Source of the DNA: Protonemura montana
Lineage: Eukaryota; Arthropoda; Insecta; Plecoptera; Nemouridae
Direction: 5' to 3'
Assembly: GCA_947568835.1 (NCBI GenBank)
Contig: OX387607.1
Coordinates: 11,051,701 to 11,115,700 of the forward strand
DNA: 64,000 bases
Both the position numbers and the translations under genes were made by a program. Under the pieces are notes generated by a model that was given only the letters and a program-made list of their open reading frames with translations, was not told the origin of the DNA and ran no database searches. The stretch's first letter is position 1. The number at the start of each line of letters is the position of its first letter. Shown piece by piece: positions 37,461 through 50,194 of the stretch.

Positions 37461-38150
37461 TGCTACTTGTGGAGTAACTACCTTGTACTTGAATAGCAGC
37501 TGGCGGGGATCACGGTACACCATCGAGAAGAGATGCAAGTTGTCTCTGTAAAGATTAATACCTATCCAGCAGTTTTACACACATGTGACTTACCTGATGG
37601 TCTTTGCTCACCAGCTTCGAACCAGCGACCCTCTGCATCCTGGCGCTGGGCACGAGAGCGATCTTCACTCGCCGCCGAATGGACGCTACGAAAACCGGCG
37701 AGAGTTGCAAGACAATACTCTAACAATCTTGGTAGGTGATTGTTTCTTAGTTAAAAATAGTGCACCAAGCGGGATACGAACCCGGCCCCGTTTCTCCTCC
37801 GTTCCACTTTCATGATATACATAAATCACATCTAGCAGTAAATCCTGATGGGTAGGCCACCCACCGTACACGTGTGCGCTTACGTCATGTCTACAGTCCA
37901 GGCGTTGGGAGTCAAGGAACTCGGGGAATTCTCAAAAGGAAATCAAGAAAAACGTGGTAAGTTTCCATCGCAGGTTCAAACAGGTGTGTGCATTCAACTC
38001 CCCTTGAAATGCGAAAAGGCGCTGAGCCACATGGATCCATGCATTGTTGATGGATTTCCAAACAAACACGTGATGTTATTTGTTTACGATAATACAATTT
38101 AGTCGATACTTTGATAAACAAAAAGTGGATCGGGCGGGATTCGTACCCGA

Positions 38151-39300
38151 GATATCTTTAACCGTAGTTTCCGACGAGATGCGACGTTTCCAATCAGCCG
38201 TGTTCACCGCTTACCTCGTTCTGGAAATAACTAATACTTGAATGGCTGAGTATAGCTTTTGTTCTGATCTGTGATTACCACATAAAGAACGAAACGAAGA
38301 TTTCATAAACTGTTAATTGTTTTATTATTAACCAATTTTGCTACTTTGGTGCATTTGCATTTTTTAAATGCATTGCCGTACATTTCAGATAAATTCATTC
38401 ACATTTCTAGTGTTTCTAGTATTTACAGGTAACTTACCGTATTCTCTTCTGTCCACGTACATTATTCCCCTGTCTACGCTACCACATTTATCCCTTTTAT
38501 TTACTATCTTACATTCATCCCTTAGTCTATGATTATTTTCTTTTAACTCTAACCTGTTTTTTAAATACACTGGCAGCTCTAAATTCTATCATTTTGTGTG
38601 TAAAATTATGAACATTAATTAATATTGAATCTTTCCAATTCTTTGAGTAATTCTTCTTCTCCAGTTTTCCAGCTTTTTCTTAATATGCATCTCATAGCCT
38701 CATTGTTATTATTATTTGCTTTAATTGTTTCCAGTTCATTGCACTGGGTTACAATTAATTTATATAAGTATCAAACATATCATTCATATTAAATATATCC
38801 AATACAAATACAATATTCAATATTAATACGTTATGGTGACACAGTTCCATCTTTACACCTGCACCAATCCTTGTTTTGTAAATCTGTACAAACTGCCTGC
38901 CATGGGAGGAGTTTTTTCTTTCCCAACTAATTCCACTCCTTTGTTGCACCTCTCAGAAATGAATACTTTCCAACAATTGTCTTCTATCTTCTAAGTGCTA
39001 GTTTGAATCTGTTGCTACTACGGCCTATGAATTTTGATTTTGTGATACATGTTTGTAATTTGCTCCAGTCTCCTTCTTCTGACAATATTTTCTACATTTC
39101 TACCAATTTGCTTGTCTTTCTCCTGCTTTCCAGTGTTTCCCATCCTAGATCTTCTATTCTGTTTTACTTGTAATCTTTCAGATTCTTTTTATTAATTCCT
39201 AGTAGTAAAGTCAAACAGTGGTCGTAGTATTGTTAGAAAATACAATTAAATATCATCTATTTCTATATTTTGTGGCTTATTCTTTTTAAATATCCTGGAT
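38151..39300 (-). pseudogene. Degenerate LINE reverse-transcriptase C-terminus
   Basis: On the minus strand, about 39,095-39,165 reads NRIEDLGWETLESRRKTSK, the motif that follows the palm domain in many LINE polymerases (LGW.TLE.RR...KL). Further on (about 38,870-38,960) a frame with CNKGVELVGKEK and (38,385-38,570) a frame ending near YGKLP may be the following C-terminal part, interrupted by stops and frameshifts. Non-functional remnant. Confidence 0.5.
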
Positions 39301-39429
39301 AACCGAGACGACTTGATGAAAACTGAGCAAGTGTATCAAGTTTAAATCAGGTTAGTACAATGAACAAGTCTATATAAAGAACAGGTTTTAAATTTAAAAC
39401 AAACACACAAACAATTCAGAAATAAAACT

Positions 39430-39790
39430 GCTACAATTCAAGAAAATGCAAACTGCGCTGGTCACGTTCACTTACAGAATGGTTTTGAAAATAAAGGAGC
39501 ATTAATCTCTCCATTACTGTTCATCCTTTTTACCAACATTCTCACCAAAACAATCACAAATGTAACCCTTATGACAGATGCTGATGATATCACCCAACTT
39601 ATCTGTGAGAATAACACGTACATAAACATTCAATGTTAAGAGGCTTTATCACAAATGTCCAATTAGAGTTCATCGAACAGACTGAACTTGAAGCCAAACA
39701 AAACTGTGATAGTTCATTTTAAATCAAAAGTAAACTCCTCTGACAATTGCCTAAAATACCCTCAACTCTATCAAGATGGGAACAACCCAC
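39430..39790 (+). pseudogene. Degenerate LINE reverse-transcriptase palm fragment
   Basis: The plus-strand frame reads GALISPLLFILFTNIL and, 10 residues later, LMTDADDITQLI: the motif-4 G..LSP.LF and the catalytic ADD motif of a non-LTR reverse transcriptase. After two stops it reads LNLKPNKTVIVHF, like the LN..KT motif. The piece is cut off at the start of duplication copy B (39,796). It is opposite in strand to the neighbouring LINE remnant, so the two are separate insertions or rearranged. Confidence 0.65.
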
Positions 39791-40045
39791 CAAGAAGAGC
39801 GATTCGCTTTTAATCACTTTAATCACTTCAGAAGATACAATTCCATGACGAAAATGTTTAACCCTGTATACAAAAACTTGCGTTTGCAAATTGCATTTTA
39901 ACAAATTAGGTACCAATGCAATGAAATGGAGACCACGGGGCCCAAGAAACGCCATTTTAAGAGTCTCTAGCCACTTGACAAAATATTTCGACCCAGATTC
40001 TTACCATGCATTCTTACCAAGATTTTTATTTTGGTCCTGACAGAC

Positions 40046-40200
40046 GCGTGGCGCAAGAAGACGGAGTCCTACAGGGATTGGTTCCTGGAGCAGGATGTAA
40101 CCGGCAAGGCAGACGAGTCAAAACGTCCTGGCAAAACATTCAACATCTCGGAGTTTTTCGGATTTGAGGGTACTTTCAAGAAACTGGTCGTCGACTAGAT
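40046..40200 (+). pseudogene. Duplicated terminal exon of CRAL-TRIO gene 2
   Basis: 155 bases with an intact AG acceptor (GTCCTGACAG), an open frame and TAG stop. It differs from the gene 2 exon by few bases, including one that turns FNTSEFF into FNISEFF. Exons 1-5 are not repeated next to it, so alone it is an orphan exon. It could in principle serve as a second 3' terminal exon of gene 2 through a roughly 20-kb intron, since acceptor and frame are preserved. No sequence feature shows that this happens. Confidence 0.85.
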
Positions 40201-40693
40201 AATCTATGGTACACGGAGGGGTATGGATTTTTCCCTCGGACAAACAGCGAGAGATGGAATTTGTTTTAAGGAAGATGTGCATTATTGTCTAACAATTAAT
40301 TTGAACAGTTTCTGATCAAAATAGTTTCAGTTTTTCTACGCCAAAAAAATCTGAAATTTTACGAACTCCATGATTAAATCTGGTAACTTTTCAATAAACT
40401 ATCTTCTTCTAAGAGATTCTGCAATGAACACAGTTTGCTCTTAGGAGAGCAAAAAATTTGAATGTTGCCACTAAATTAACGCAAATAGGAGATAGTAAAT
40501 ATATATCCATATCTATTACTTTTTTTTTTTGGTGGAATGCGATGTTTTGTTTGGGCAGAGCTGCAAAAAGTTTGAGTTATGAAAGAGACGTAGGCTGGAA
40601 ATATTCTGCAGTAAAGTTAGTCGAGTTCATGATGCATTTGATTGTAAAAATGTATACAAACTTTCTTCAGCGATTTGATTTGTTGGTAGCTTA

Positions 40694-41115
40694 TTCATTG
40701 ATTGATTATTGATGCTAAACGACGCACTGTTTTGACAACGGGCCATGTGGCACCGGTCTACTAGCGTCGGGAAATGAGGATGTTGAGAAGCCTATTCCAC
40801 ATAAAAGAGGAGAGGGGAAACCCGGTACCGGCACCTAGCCTACTCCTGCGGAAAAGCACCAAGGGGACAACTGGCTTAACTTCCCTTCCGAAAGACGGGA
40901 CAACGCGAACACCAGGATTCCTCCACAAATCCATGGTATCGAGAAGTTGATAGGCAAGGCGAATGAAGTTGCTCTACTAACTTTCATCCCTTCAAAATCT
41001 CTTCCGAGCAGAACGATGGTCAGTGGTACCCATCTTATACCTGACCTAGCACAGTGTTGATTAACTTCGGTGATCTTATGATAACAGGTGTTTTTAAAAC
41101 GCCAAACCGTTCGAT
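40694..41115 (-). repeat. 5S rRNA-derived SINE within duplication copy B
   Basis: Duplicate of the copy at 21,097, with the same tail, body motifs and 5S-like head. It keeps CCGAAAGACGGGACAAC, part of which is deleted in copy A. Confidence 0.7.
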
Positions 41116-41526
41116 ACTCTTTTCATCTAAGCCTCCAGCAGTTTTTATTTAGCTGGAAAGTGTAAAACCATTTTTTTTTTAAGGAGAATTGTAAGTGTGA
41201 GTTACTCTTTAAGCACAAATTCAAGAAAACGTAAATGTATTTTAGGCATCTAGCGCTCGCTACTCTTTAATTCGCTTCTTATGTTTAAGAATGTGGTGTT
41301 AACATAAGAAGGTGAAACGGTGCATAAACATGCACCGTCCGTCGGTGAGTCGTCCATGACAACGACAAGCAGTCATTATCTTTTTGCACATATATACTTA
41401 TCAATAGAAATCTTTTTACAGTTACAATCCAACGAGTTTTTATTGCATTGTAGTGATCGTCAAGTTATTTGGACTTACATGCGGAGAGAGAACCAACCCA
41501 TGGAGGCAAATGAAAGTCATTCGGAA

Positions 41527-42530
41527 ATGAATATATATTTCAGTTCTGTACACAGCAAAGATGTTGTTCCAACTACTTCCAAAGTATCGATTGGCAAAAA
41601 GTAATTACTTCACCCGCTAAAACAAAAGGCCGTTAAACTCGTGAAAGCCTTTTGATTGCTCCGCATGAAGGTTGGTTTAACGGTGGAACTGCATTACGCA
41701 AATTGCAGCTAAAGCATTTTATTTGTTGCGGGTAATTAAGACCAATACCGTGTAGAATTGGGTTTGGGATAGCAAGAACGCCATCAGCAGCACCATAAAT
41801 GCACGGCGATGAACCTTTATTTGCTTAGCTCTACAAAAACTGCGAACAATTTCATTTTAAAAAGTCATTAAAATTAATCAAAGACTTGTCCGAGCTGTCT
41901 GACTGCCTGCAAGATGGTCAAAACATGACAAGGTTTATCCATATACAATGGTTGCATTATCAGGTATGTATGAGTCATAGATGTTACTCCGTCTGGCTGA
42001 ATCAAAACTACATTGGATTTAGTGGGATTTCAAGCAAGAAAAAATTTCTAGTACATGGAAGTTGCCATATCGTTATAGCTATGGTGTTATTCTTAATGAG
42101 GGTATGTAGTACACAAACAGCAGGTACTGTTGCTTCTGGTAGCAGCAGCGAAGAATTACTGGAAAATGAGTCACCATCCATGCCATGCAGCTGTCAAACT
42201 ATCCGGTAAGGCCAGACGCGAATCTAACCAAACTTTAAAATGCTTGCCTCAGATTTAATATTTACGAGGTCATTGGTAATAAACTAGCATATGGTTTTAT
42301 AATTCAATTTATTGATGCCAGCACTCTTCACTCTACGCTTTTGACAGTTGGTTGAAACAGACGAGGCTAAATCAAATTCAAAGCTAGTCCACTCCTCGTA
42401 AATGCACTGCTACATCGAATTGTTAGAGCTGAAATCAGAACGCTCTTCCATAATGACTGTCGATCGAAGTTAAATCTAGTTCAGATGTACCAACATTTCT
42501 GCATTTATCCCATCGCGGCCCACTCGCTTC
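41527..42530. other. Spacer downstream of duplication copy B
   Basis: No gene recognised. A frame at 41,886-42,209 is open for 107 codons, and a possible splice donor follows CAAACTATCCG at 42,208, but there is no domain motif. This stretch could hold upstream exons of the candidate gene at 42,531-43,452. Confidence 0.4.
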
Positions 42531-43452
42531 AGCTGACACCTTACGACCGAACAATTTCCCGGTTAATGACGTTCCATGTGCGCGTGCTCACACCATCACG
42601 GCCGTGTGAACCTGCAGCCGAGCTCGACGTCTTGACCTGGACTTTTTCTCGCATCGGCTTCGGCGTCGACGTCGGCGTCGGCAGGCAACTCGGGTCACTG
42701 ACCGGATTTGTTATGGCACTGGGCCACGGGAAGGTCAGTAAATTCACAAAAGCCGAGATTTCGGTGCGATAAGTTTAAAGATATTATAGCTGGCTGGTCT
42801 TTTAATTGGGCCAGTTTTTTTTTTTTTTTTTTTTTTTGGTTATGAACTTCACAAAATTTTAATGCAAAATCTTTTCAATCGAGAACTTGTTTAAAATCTC
42901 GCTTCAGGACTTCACCAGAAAACATTAGGATATTATAATTTTTTGACTGTTTACTGACTACTCAAGAGAATCGACTGAAATGTGGGTGTAGTTTTAAATT
43001 AGGGCAATTCAGAAAAAAAAAGTATTGTTATGTGACTACTTGGTAATGAAAAATTTTTTTTTTGTGTCCAAGTTTATCATCGAATGTCACCTTGACAACG
43101 ATCACATCGGGGTATGTTTTTTTCTGTATTCAACAAGCGATTCCGATTTTCTTACTTGACGTGTAAGGGTAAGATGACCAGACGATTATATCCTCTGAAC
43201 CAAAACCAACTCAAAAAAAAAAACTACATACGCCACCGTGAACGTAAACGCATGGCAGCCTCCTTCACGGGCCAAACTTTCGCCTTCGGTCGACCGCCCC
43301 GACGCCCATCAACACGCGGCCAGACGTCCGAATCTGACAACGACGTCGTCGTTTCGTCGAACATCGATGACCCGCGACTCTTTGCGTGTCCGGCCAAACA
43401 GGGCGTGAGATCGGCAGAAAGCATGACCGACCAGGAGTCCGTTAAGAGCTGA
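42531..43452 (+). CDS. Possible terminal exons of an unrecognised gene
   Basis: Three GC-rich open stretches stand out from AT-rich surroundings. 42,531-42,735 follows an acceptor CACTCGCTTCAG and encodes ...LDVLTWTFSRIGFGVDVGV... before a GTCAGT donor. About 43,070-43,110 encodes FIIECHLDNDHIG before GTATGT. About 43,230-43,452 encodes a basic then Ser/Thr/Asp-rich tail (RHRERKRMAASFTG..., DQESVKS) ending in TGA. Codon use resembles the neighbouring real exons. I do not recognise a family. The first piece is hydrophobic and could be a membrane segment. Upstream exons and exact junctions are uncertain. Confidence 0.3.
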
Positions 43453-43901
43453 CGTCTAGCCGGAGTGTGCTCAGTGCTCGACTAGACGTTGTCGGAGGCC
43501 GGACTGACTGGTAGAGTTAAAAACTTCCGACTTGCGAGGCGAGTTACTAGTTTGGCACACAGTTTTGAAGTGTAGAAATCGTTTTCTATCGCTCTTGCCG
43601 TTTAATATAAAGGAGCAGCGACCACCGCGTGCGTGTTTACAAGTTTAAGTGTTGGCGAGATTGCATTTTCTGTATATGTCTTTGAGGAAACTCTCAGGAA
43701 AGTGTGCAAAAGTTTTTCGTTACTAGAAAAATTCATCTTAAAAAAAAAGAGTGTAACAATTTTGCGGTTTAGAATCAACGCAAAGCCCTTGTAGATTACT
43801 TTTGGCCGAGAAGAATTTAAAAATAAACTCTTGAAAAATCTAGCTAGATCGATCGCAAACCATTTTAAACTCTCCTAGTTAAAAAATCAACTCTCAGAGC
43901 A

Positions 43902-46900
43902 ATGGCGCTAGTAAATCCATCCGCAGAGTTCATCGCCGAGGCCCTCAAGGAGTTCGACACGACACCCGAACGCGTCAAGGATGACGTCAAAGTTCTGAAA
44001 TCCTGGCTCGCCCAGCAACCCCATTTGCCGCGCATTGACGGTGAGCCAACAACCTCCCTCACGACTCGATCATGGCATGCAGCAATTTCTTGAGTGCACT
44101 ATCTGTATACCCTCGGTCATGGCAACATGCATCATAGTTGTTTCGTGCCGCCTGCAAGTTTCCAAGCAGTTTATCATTTGACGGCGCAAGATTTATTGCC
44201 AATTATCTTTAGTTCTCGTGAGATAAGTTTTATTGGACAAGGGTTGCTCTAGAACATTATCCAATCCTATGCATGTGTTGAGAGGTCAACAGATTTGAGG
44301 CCATCTCTCATCAGGTGCACTCGCCTGTCAGCATGGATTGGTAAAAACCAGACTTTAACTTAATAAAAACTATTTGAACTGGGTTTTGAATACTTAGTAA
44401 AGAACAACTAAATTTCCCAGCGTTTCGTAACTTGTACCTGTTCCTTTTTCAAGGGGCAGTCCTCACAATTTTCCAATAAATTAAGAACCACACAATATTA
44501 TAACAATAACCTAGTTCAAGCATTCTAAATGCATCTAAATAAAAACATCAGAGTTAATAACTTAAAAAAGTAACGTATTTTGTATTTTATGAAATAAATG
44601 CCCGAACAAATTGCCGTTTTTTACTAACGAACCAATTAAATGTGTTAGGTATTTTATTTCAGAAAGTACAAAAAAAGTCAGTTTTTTTGTTATTGACCCT
44701 GATTTTTTTATTTAGATGCATTTAGGATACTGTAATTATTATAATTTTATGTGGTTCTTTTGTTATCGGAAAATTGTCAGGACTGCTCTTACCCTTGAAA
44801 AAGTACCAGTACATGTTACGAAACGGGAAATTTAGTTGTTCTTTACTTAGCATTCAAAACCCAGTGAAAATAGTGTTTGTTAAAACTAGTGCTAAGGTTA
44901 CCTCAAATAGACATGAGTCTAAAAACAATCGTAACCAGGCTAACCCAATCATCAGGCCATCATTCACCCTACAAACAGGTCCTTTAGGATAGAGATGCCA
45001 ATGAGACAGAGCAAACAGAGTGTGTCAAGGGGACAGTTGGCCGGTTCTTGATGATGTTAGGCATTTTCTCGGCACTCGGCCCACTTTTGACACCCTACAA
45101 GTTAGCTTCATCATCAGCCTGTCAGTCACCGACACCCAAATATAAGCTGTTGGACAGAAGCAGTCAACAAAAAGTATCAAAAGGGTCACAGCTTAGCGGT
45201 GGTTAATAATAATAATAATACATTTTATTGTCCAGAGATCAAGGTTGATATAAGACAGTTATACATCAATACAGCACACATTTGCTGCATCACATAGTAC
45301 AACGGCAGTTAGTGCCGTTGAACAGGAGGAGACTTCGTCCCTAAATTGGGTCAACACTTGACTCCTTTCAAGGCTCAATAACCTGTAAAAATGCTCCGTT
45401 GATAATGGTTCCCTATGATCACCCAGATGACAAATGCATCGAGATCATGCTGTTACGTTGCAAGTGCAGCGTGGAGCGAACGAAGAAAGCGTGGGACATG
45501 CATTTCACCCTGAAGACGGCGTTGCCAGAGTTCTTCGGCGAACGCGACCCTATGGCAGTTGAAATGCAGACAGTCATGGAGCATATGTGAGTAGCGAGAC
45601 GTTGGGGTTGTTAGGGGGAGGAAACAGGGTAAAAGATGCAGGGTCGGGTACGGGAAGAGTTATTGCTAGCGCTGCTAGAATCCGTTTAGATTGTTTCCAG
45701 TTTCTCTTCCGTGAAGACTTTTTGCAATCGAGGGGGCAAGTTTTTAACCCAGTTCCGGGTTCATGATCTAAAGTTTTGGAGTGGTTTAATTAATTACTCG
45801 TCTTTGTGATTAACACGTTTTTGTGGTAATTACAAGAAAAGAGCGAGATTAAAATCCACCTTGGAACGCGCTGTGTTACTTGCATACCTACAAGAAATGA
45901 AAAACGATAAATTGCATTACTAACCTAATTGCTGTTCTAAGTGCATTAATTATTTTCAACATATAATGCGTGAACTGATCTGGTTATTGCTTTAAAATTG
46001 CATTGCTTGGTATCCGAATCATTTGTTTTGCGTTTTAATCTTGAATAGCGTTAGCACAAACGCACTGATCTTGACCCCGAAGAATTCAATTCAGTTTTGG
46101 TTTACTTGAAAGTTAGCCCTGTTTGCAAACTTGCTACCTTCAATTGAAGTCTTCTCTTGCTGTTTGTTTAAGCCACCAAGCGAATCTACACGTCAAAACG
46201 CATACCATTTATAATATGTACCAAATTTGCAGCCTCTCTTCTGAAAGCTATCTTGCTCTCGATTGGTACGAAAATTGATTTTAGTATGCGTTATGCGTCA
46301 ATAGGTTTTCTTCTTTTAATACACGCATATACATTCAAAAAAAAATTATTTATTAATTAATTTAGAAATAATGGGAAAAATATCAAAGTGCATCAACTGT
46401 GCAAAGTGCATTCACTATCGCCACAAGCAGCAATTTCATTGTCTCTTGAAAATTGTATCCGTGTTCTAGATGTTTGATTTGAAATCCAGAGCAAAAGGTT
46501 TTGGCTAAAATACAATCCTATCGCTAAGAAAAAATCAATCAACTCAAACAGACAAATGTTTTACTGACTGTGACTTCTTGTGCCTTCCTTGCAGGGAGAT
46601 CGTTCCGCTAAAGCAGGTTACCGCCGAGGGGTACCGTGTTGTGGTAATCAAGTGTCTGCAGAAGGACGCCTCCATGTTCCAGCCCGAGATGTTCTGCAAG
46701 TACGCGTTGATGATCGCCGATGTCCGGCTACAAGAGGTAAAGCTCACCAAAATATTTCCTTGTCAAAGAGATTTGCTCATCTTTGTTCAACGCAAAGATA
46801 TATTTTTGGAATAAAATTAGCGAAAACTCTAGTTCTCTTGTAAACTGAGACTAACCGGTTCTAGAAAGGTTTTGTTTTCATCGAAACCTGTGGAAATAGA

Positions 46901-49900
46901 GGAGCTTAAGGTGCTTATTGTGTCTAATAAATGATAAATTGCGAAATGTAAAAGGATCATAATGGGAAAATTAGACACGAGTGCGAGCAGAGAGCCAGTC
47001 GGCATCACAGACCTTCAAAAGCATTAAGTTGCGAATTATGATGTAAATGACCTTAGCAAGCAAATCACGGTTATGTTCTCTTTTATAACCTTTTCCCTTT
47101 CCCTTTTCCTCTGTGAATGACCCGTCGGATGCTCATGATTATATTTTTAGCAGGATTAATTTGTCGTTTTGTCATGTGTTGTCGTAATGCTATGACCGAC
47201 CGCTAATTAATCCGTTATAGCGTTTTGTCTGTCAGCAACGGCACTATTTCCTGAATTCCTAATTAGATTATGTTGGGTCTCCAATGAAAAAGCCATTGTA
47301 AAATTCCAAATGGATGTCACGGCTTTTTTCTCCGAACCTTTCACCCGAAATCTGGACTACCCACCTTTGATTTCCATACAATATGTGCGTAACCTCGTTA
47401 GTGCGTTTTTCCGCTATGAACTGTGTTTAGCTTTTTAAGGTACGATTTTGTTTGAGTCTGAAATGTTATGACGCCAGCAGTAACTCCAAGGTCAGGATCA
47501 AGTGGCATTGACAGGTACTTGTCAGTTTCCCATGACGGGAGCTTCTCGCAGCTGGTGAATGAGAGTTTGACAAAATGATGATTAGAAGTAAGCTTGTCCC
47601 ATTAATAAGCGATGTTCCAAGAATGATTATTTCAAAGCAAATTTCTGATGGATATTGGTTTTAAATCCTACAAGATTAGAAGCGTAAAGTTTCACACGAT
47701 TAACCTACATCTTTAAAGTCAAGTTGAAATTTCAGATTTTGGTAACTAAACAAAAAACAACAACAAAAAAACGAAGGGAACTTTGCTGAAATATCTTAAA
47801 CTTTGTTAAAACTTACCTGTGCTGTATGGAAGGGTTTTATGTGTACGCTTATCCTTCATAGTTGAAAACCCCGAAAATCAGAATCCTGATTCCCAAATTT
47901 AGTTAATCGATTTGGTAATTCCCCCACTGATCCCGGTGACGTCCCATATTTCCCGTAGGACTCGAGCCTCGGTGACGTCTACATCTACGACTGCGCCAAC
48001 GTGGGCATAGGCCACATCTCCAAGATGACGCCGACTTTATTGAAGAAGATCGAGGTCTGCGCCGCTGTAAGTATTGACCAGCTGTCAATTCGAATCACCT
48101 GTCGATAGAACCAGCGTTTTAGTAAGAACAACTTCATATTAGGAACTACTTCTTAATCAGAATTACATCCTCATAAGACTAGACTCAGTAAGTAAATACT
48201 TTTACTGCCATTTTAATGTCATTTGTATTTTTAACCAACATAACCACCAATACCTGCAAATTGTCTCAGTTTTATTTTTAGTTTCATCATAAAGTATTAA
48301 AAATGTCAATTAATTCGGAGAATGAATCTTGGTTCTCCGGCTTTCAGATCATTGTCTTGATCTGTGAGATAAACTACTTTACTTATTAGTGAAAATAATG
48401 GCATTTAGTTTTCATTTTTCTAAATTTTTATCAGCCTCTTGAAAATGTGTGGCCCTGAAGTCATTGACGCTCCTAAGACCAGAAAGCGTTTTAATGCGTT
48501 GTAATAAACGTTTGCATAAAAGAAATTCCACCAAGCGTTGATTTTTGCGGTCTACTGTGTATTAATTCAGAGTGCAACAATTTGCTCAAATTTTTTGCAT
48601 GATGAAATGCACTAATTTCCTCCAAGAAAATTGCCATACGTATTAAGTTCACGCACAGTTTGACTGAGGAAATTGAACCGCCAGGTGCAGACTTGACGCG
48701 CTAACTGTGTACAACAAACAGGTTACAATTTCCGCCAAAGATGCATTTATGTGCAATTGTGCAATTGTGTACTATATGTCTATGAACTAGTTCCAAATAA
48801 TGCCGCAAGAACAACTTGGCACCGGCTATGAGCTTAACGTGTTTATCAGAATAATTAGCGTTAAGTAGGATCATTTTGGGACAACAAAGATCTGTGGCAA
48901 ATAAGAGAGCATCATGTGAGCATACCACACAAAACAATTACATCCACAAAGTCTATTTTATTCTCTTTAAAATTACATTTCTGGGTTATAAAAATTCGGA
49001 ACTGCATGATGTTTGCCCTATAATGCTTTTAAGAAAGTTCACATGCAACGCCACATGTAGGAGCAGAATTAAAAAGCAAAAGCAAAATCTACAACAACAG
49101 TGAATAGAATCAAACGACCAAAACACGTGACAGAAGTAGTTTTGGAAAAGTTACTTAGATCTTCTCACAATCGTCCCTGCTTCCAGGAAATTATGGTCCC
49201 ATTCAGTTCAAATGTAGAGTCAGAGGGTTAGAAAAGATGTTATCTTTCTTCAGAGAAAATGAGCTGGCAACACTTGGTAATGGTAGGCTCTACCCAATGG
49301 CACTCCCTGTCGTTCTTTTAAACAAACCTCTGCAATTAACTAAGAGCGTCTAAAAATATCGATACCTTTGTAATAATCGTTCATGTGAATACACTAATAC
49401 ACTAAGTCTCAAATGATAGTTATCTAAGATAAATGAAAAACCTTAATTCTTTAAACGACGATGACACCAGCTCGTAGCATCCTTCATGTTTGGTGGTAAA
49501 GTAGTCTTAAAAGGCCATTTTTTGCAAGAACATTTTAACATTGACTATATAGTAGAACGAATATGCACTTTGACATTTTCCCCATCTTATTCAAACCCAA
49601 TTCATCGAATCGATAACCCAACAAACAAACGACCAATATTTTCAGCCAAGCAGTTTGAGGTTTGAGGCTTCAGCCAAAACACACGCAAAACTTTCCGAAA
49701 AGAAACTTTTACTTTTGACAAAAACTTTATCGCGAGTCCAAGATTGCGCGCACAGTAAAAAACTCCTACTCAACAGAGCATGACGTATCTCTCACCGTCT
49801 CTCTTTGCGGCACGCGTTACCCGCACTTTCCCTCTCTGTCTTGGCACGTTCGCGTGCCACATGCTTTCTAGTCGCCCAATAAGTCTCCATGGCAATGAAT

Positions 49901-50161
49901 TGTTAACCTAAGTACACAAACTAGGTTGTCTGGCGCTCTCTCGATCACTATAGGAGTGAATAAAATAGAAGAACGTGACGCTTGGATAGTCTTTTGGGTG
50001 CCCAGCGTGACCGCTAAAACGTGCTGCTATGGACGTCAGTCAATGTCCATAAAGATAAGCGAGAATAGTTTGTGAAGTCGTTGATTCGAAGAGCAGAGGG
50101 TGTTTATGTGAATGCACTTGTGGTTGCTCTCGATGAGTTTCAGGCAGTATTCAACAGTAAA

Positions 50162-50194
<33 letters not shown>

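Larger units (their letters stand above)
22341..38150. repeat. tRNA-like composite foldback element 2, internally amplified
   Basis: Large repeat of the same family as 55,635-61,062. The left arm (22,341-22,860) carries GGTTCGATGCCGGG followed by AAGGTAAGTAAAATGTG, as in the other element at 56,670-56,730. It is inverted relative to the rest: 22,541-22,735 is the reverse complement of unit sequence around 23,702-23,890, and 22,785-22,860 is the reverse complement of 37,235-37,305. The body is a homogenised array of about 1.64-kb units (23,097-36,780). Diverged single-copy versions of the same modules follow (36,781-38,150), with tRNA-like sequences at 36,790, 37,055, 37,395, 37,610, 37,765 and 38,125. 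No transposase was found. Confidence 0.75.
39796..41526 (+). repeat. Segmental duplication copy B
   Basis: Direct copy of 20,191-21,924. It includes a copy of the terminal exon of CRAL-TRIO gene 2 (40,046-40,200), the same 3' flank and the same antisense 5S SINE. The left edge abuts a broken LINE; the right edge leads into unrelated sequence where copy A leads into the minisatellite. Confidence 0.9.

Noticed and set aside
41886..42209. 107-codon frame before the candidate gene pieces
   Set aside because: No domain motif, AT-rich codon use and only one possible splice donor; not supported as an exon.
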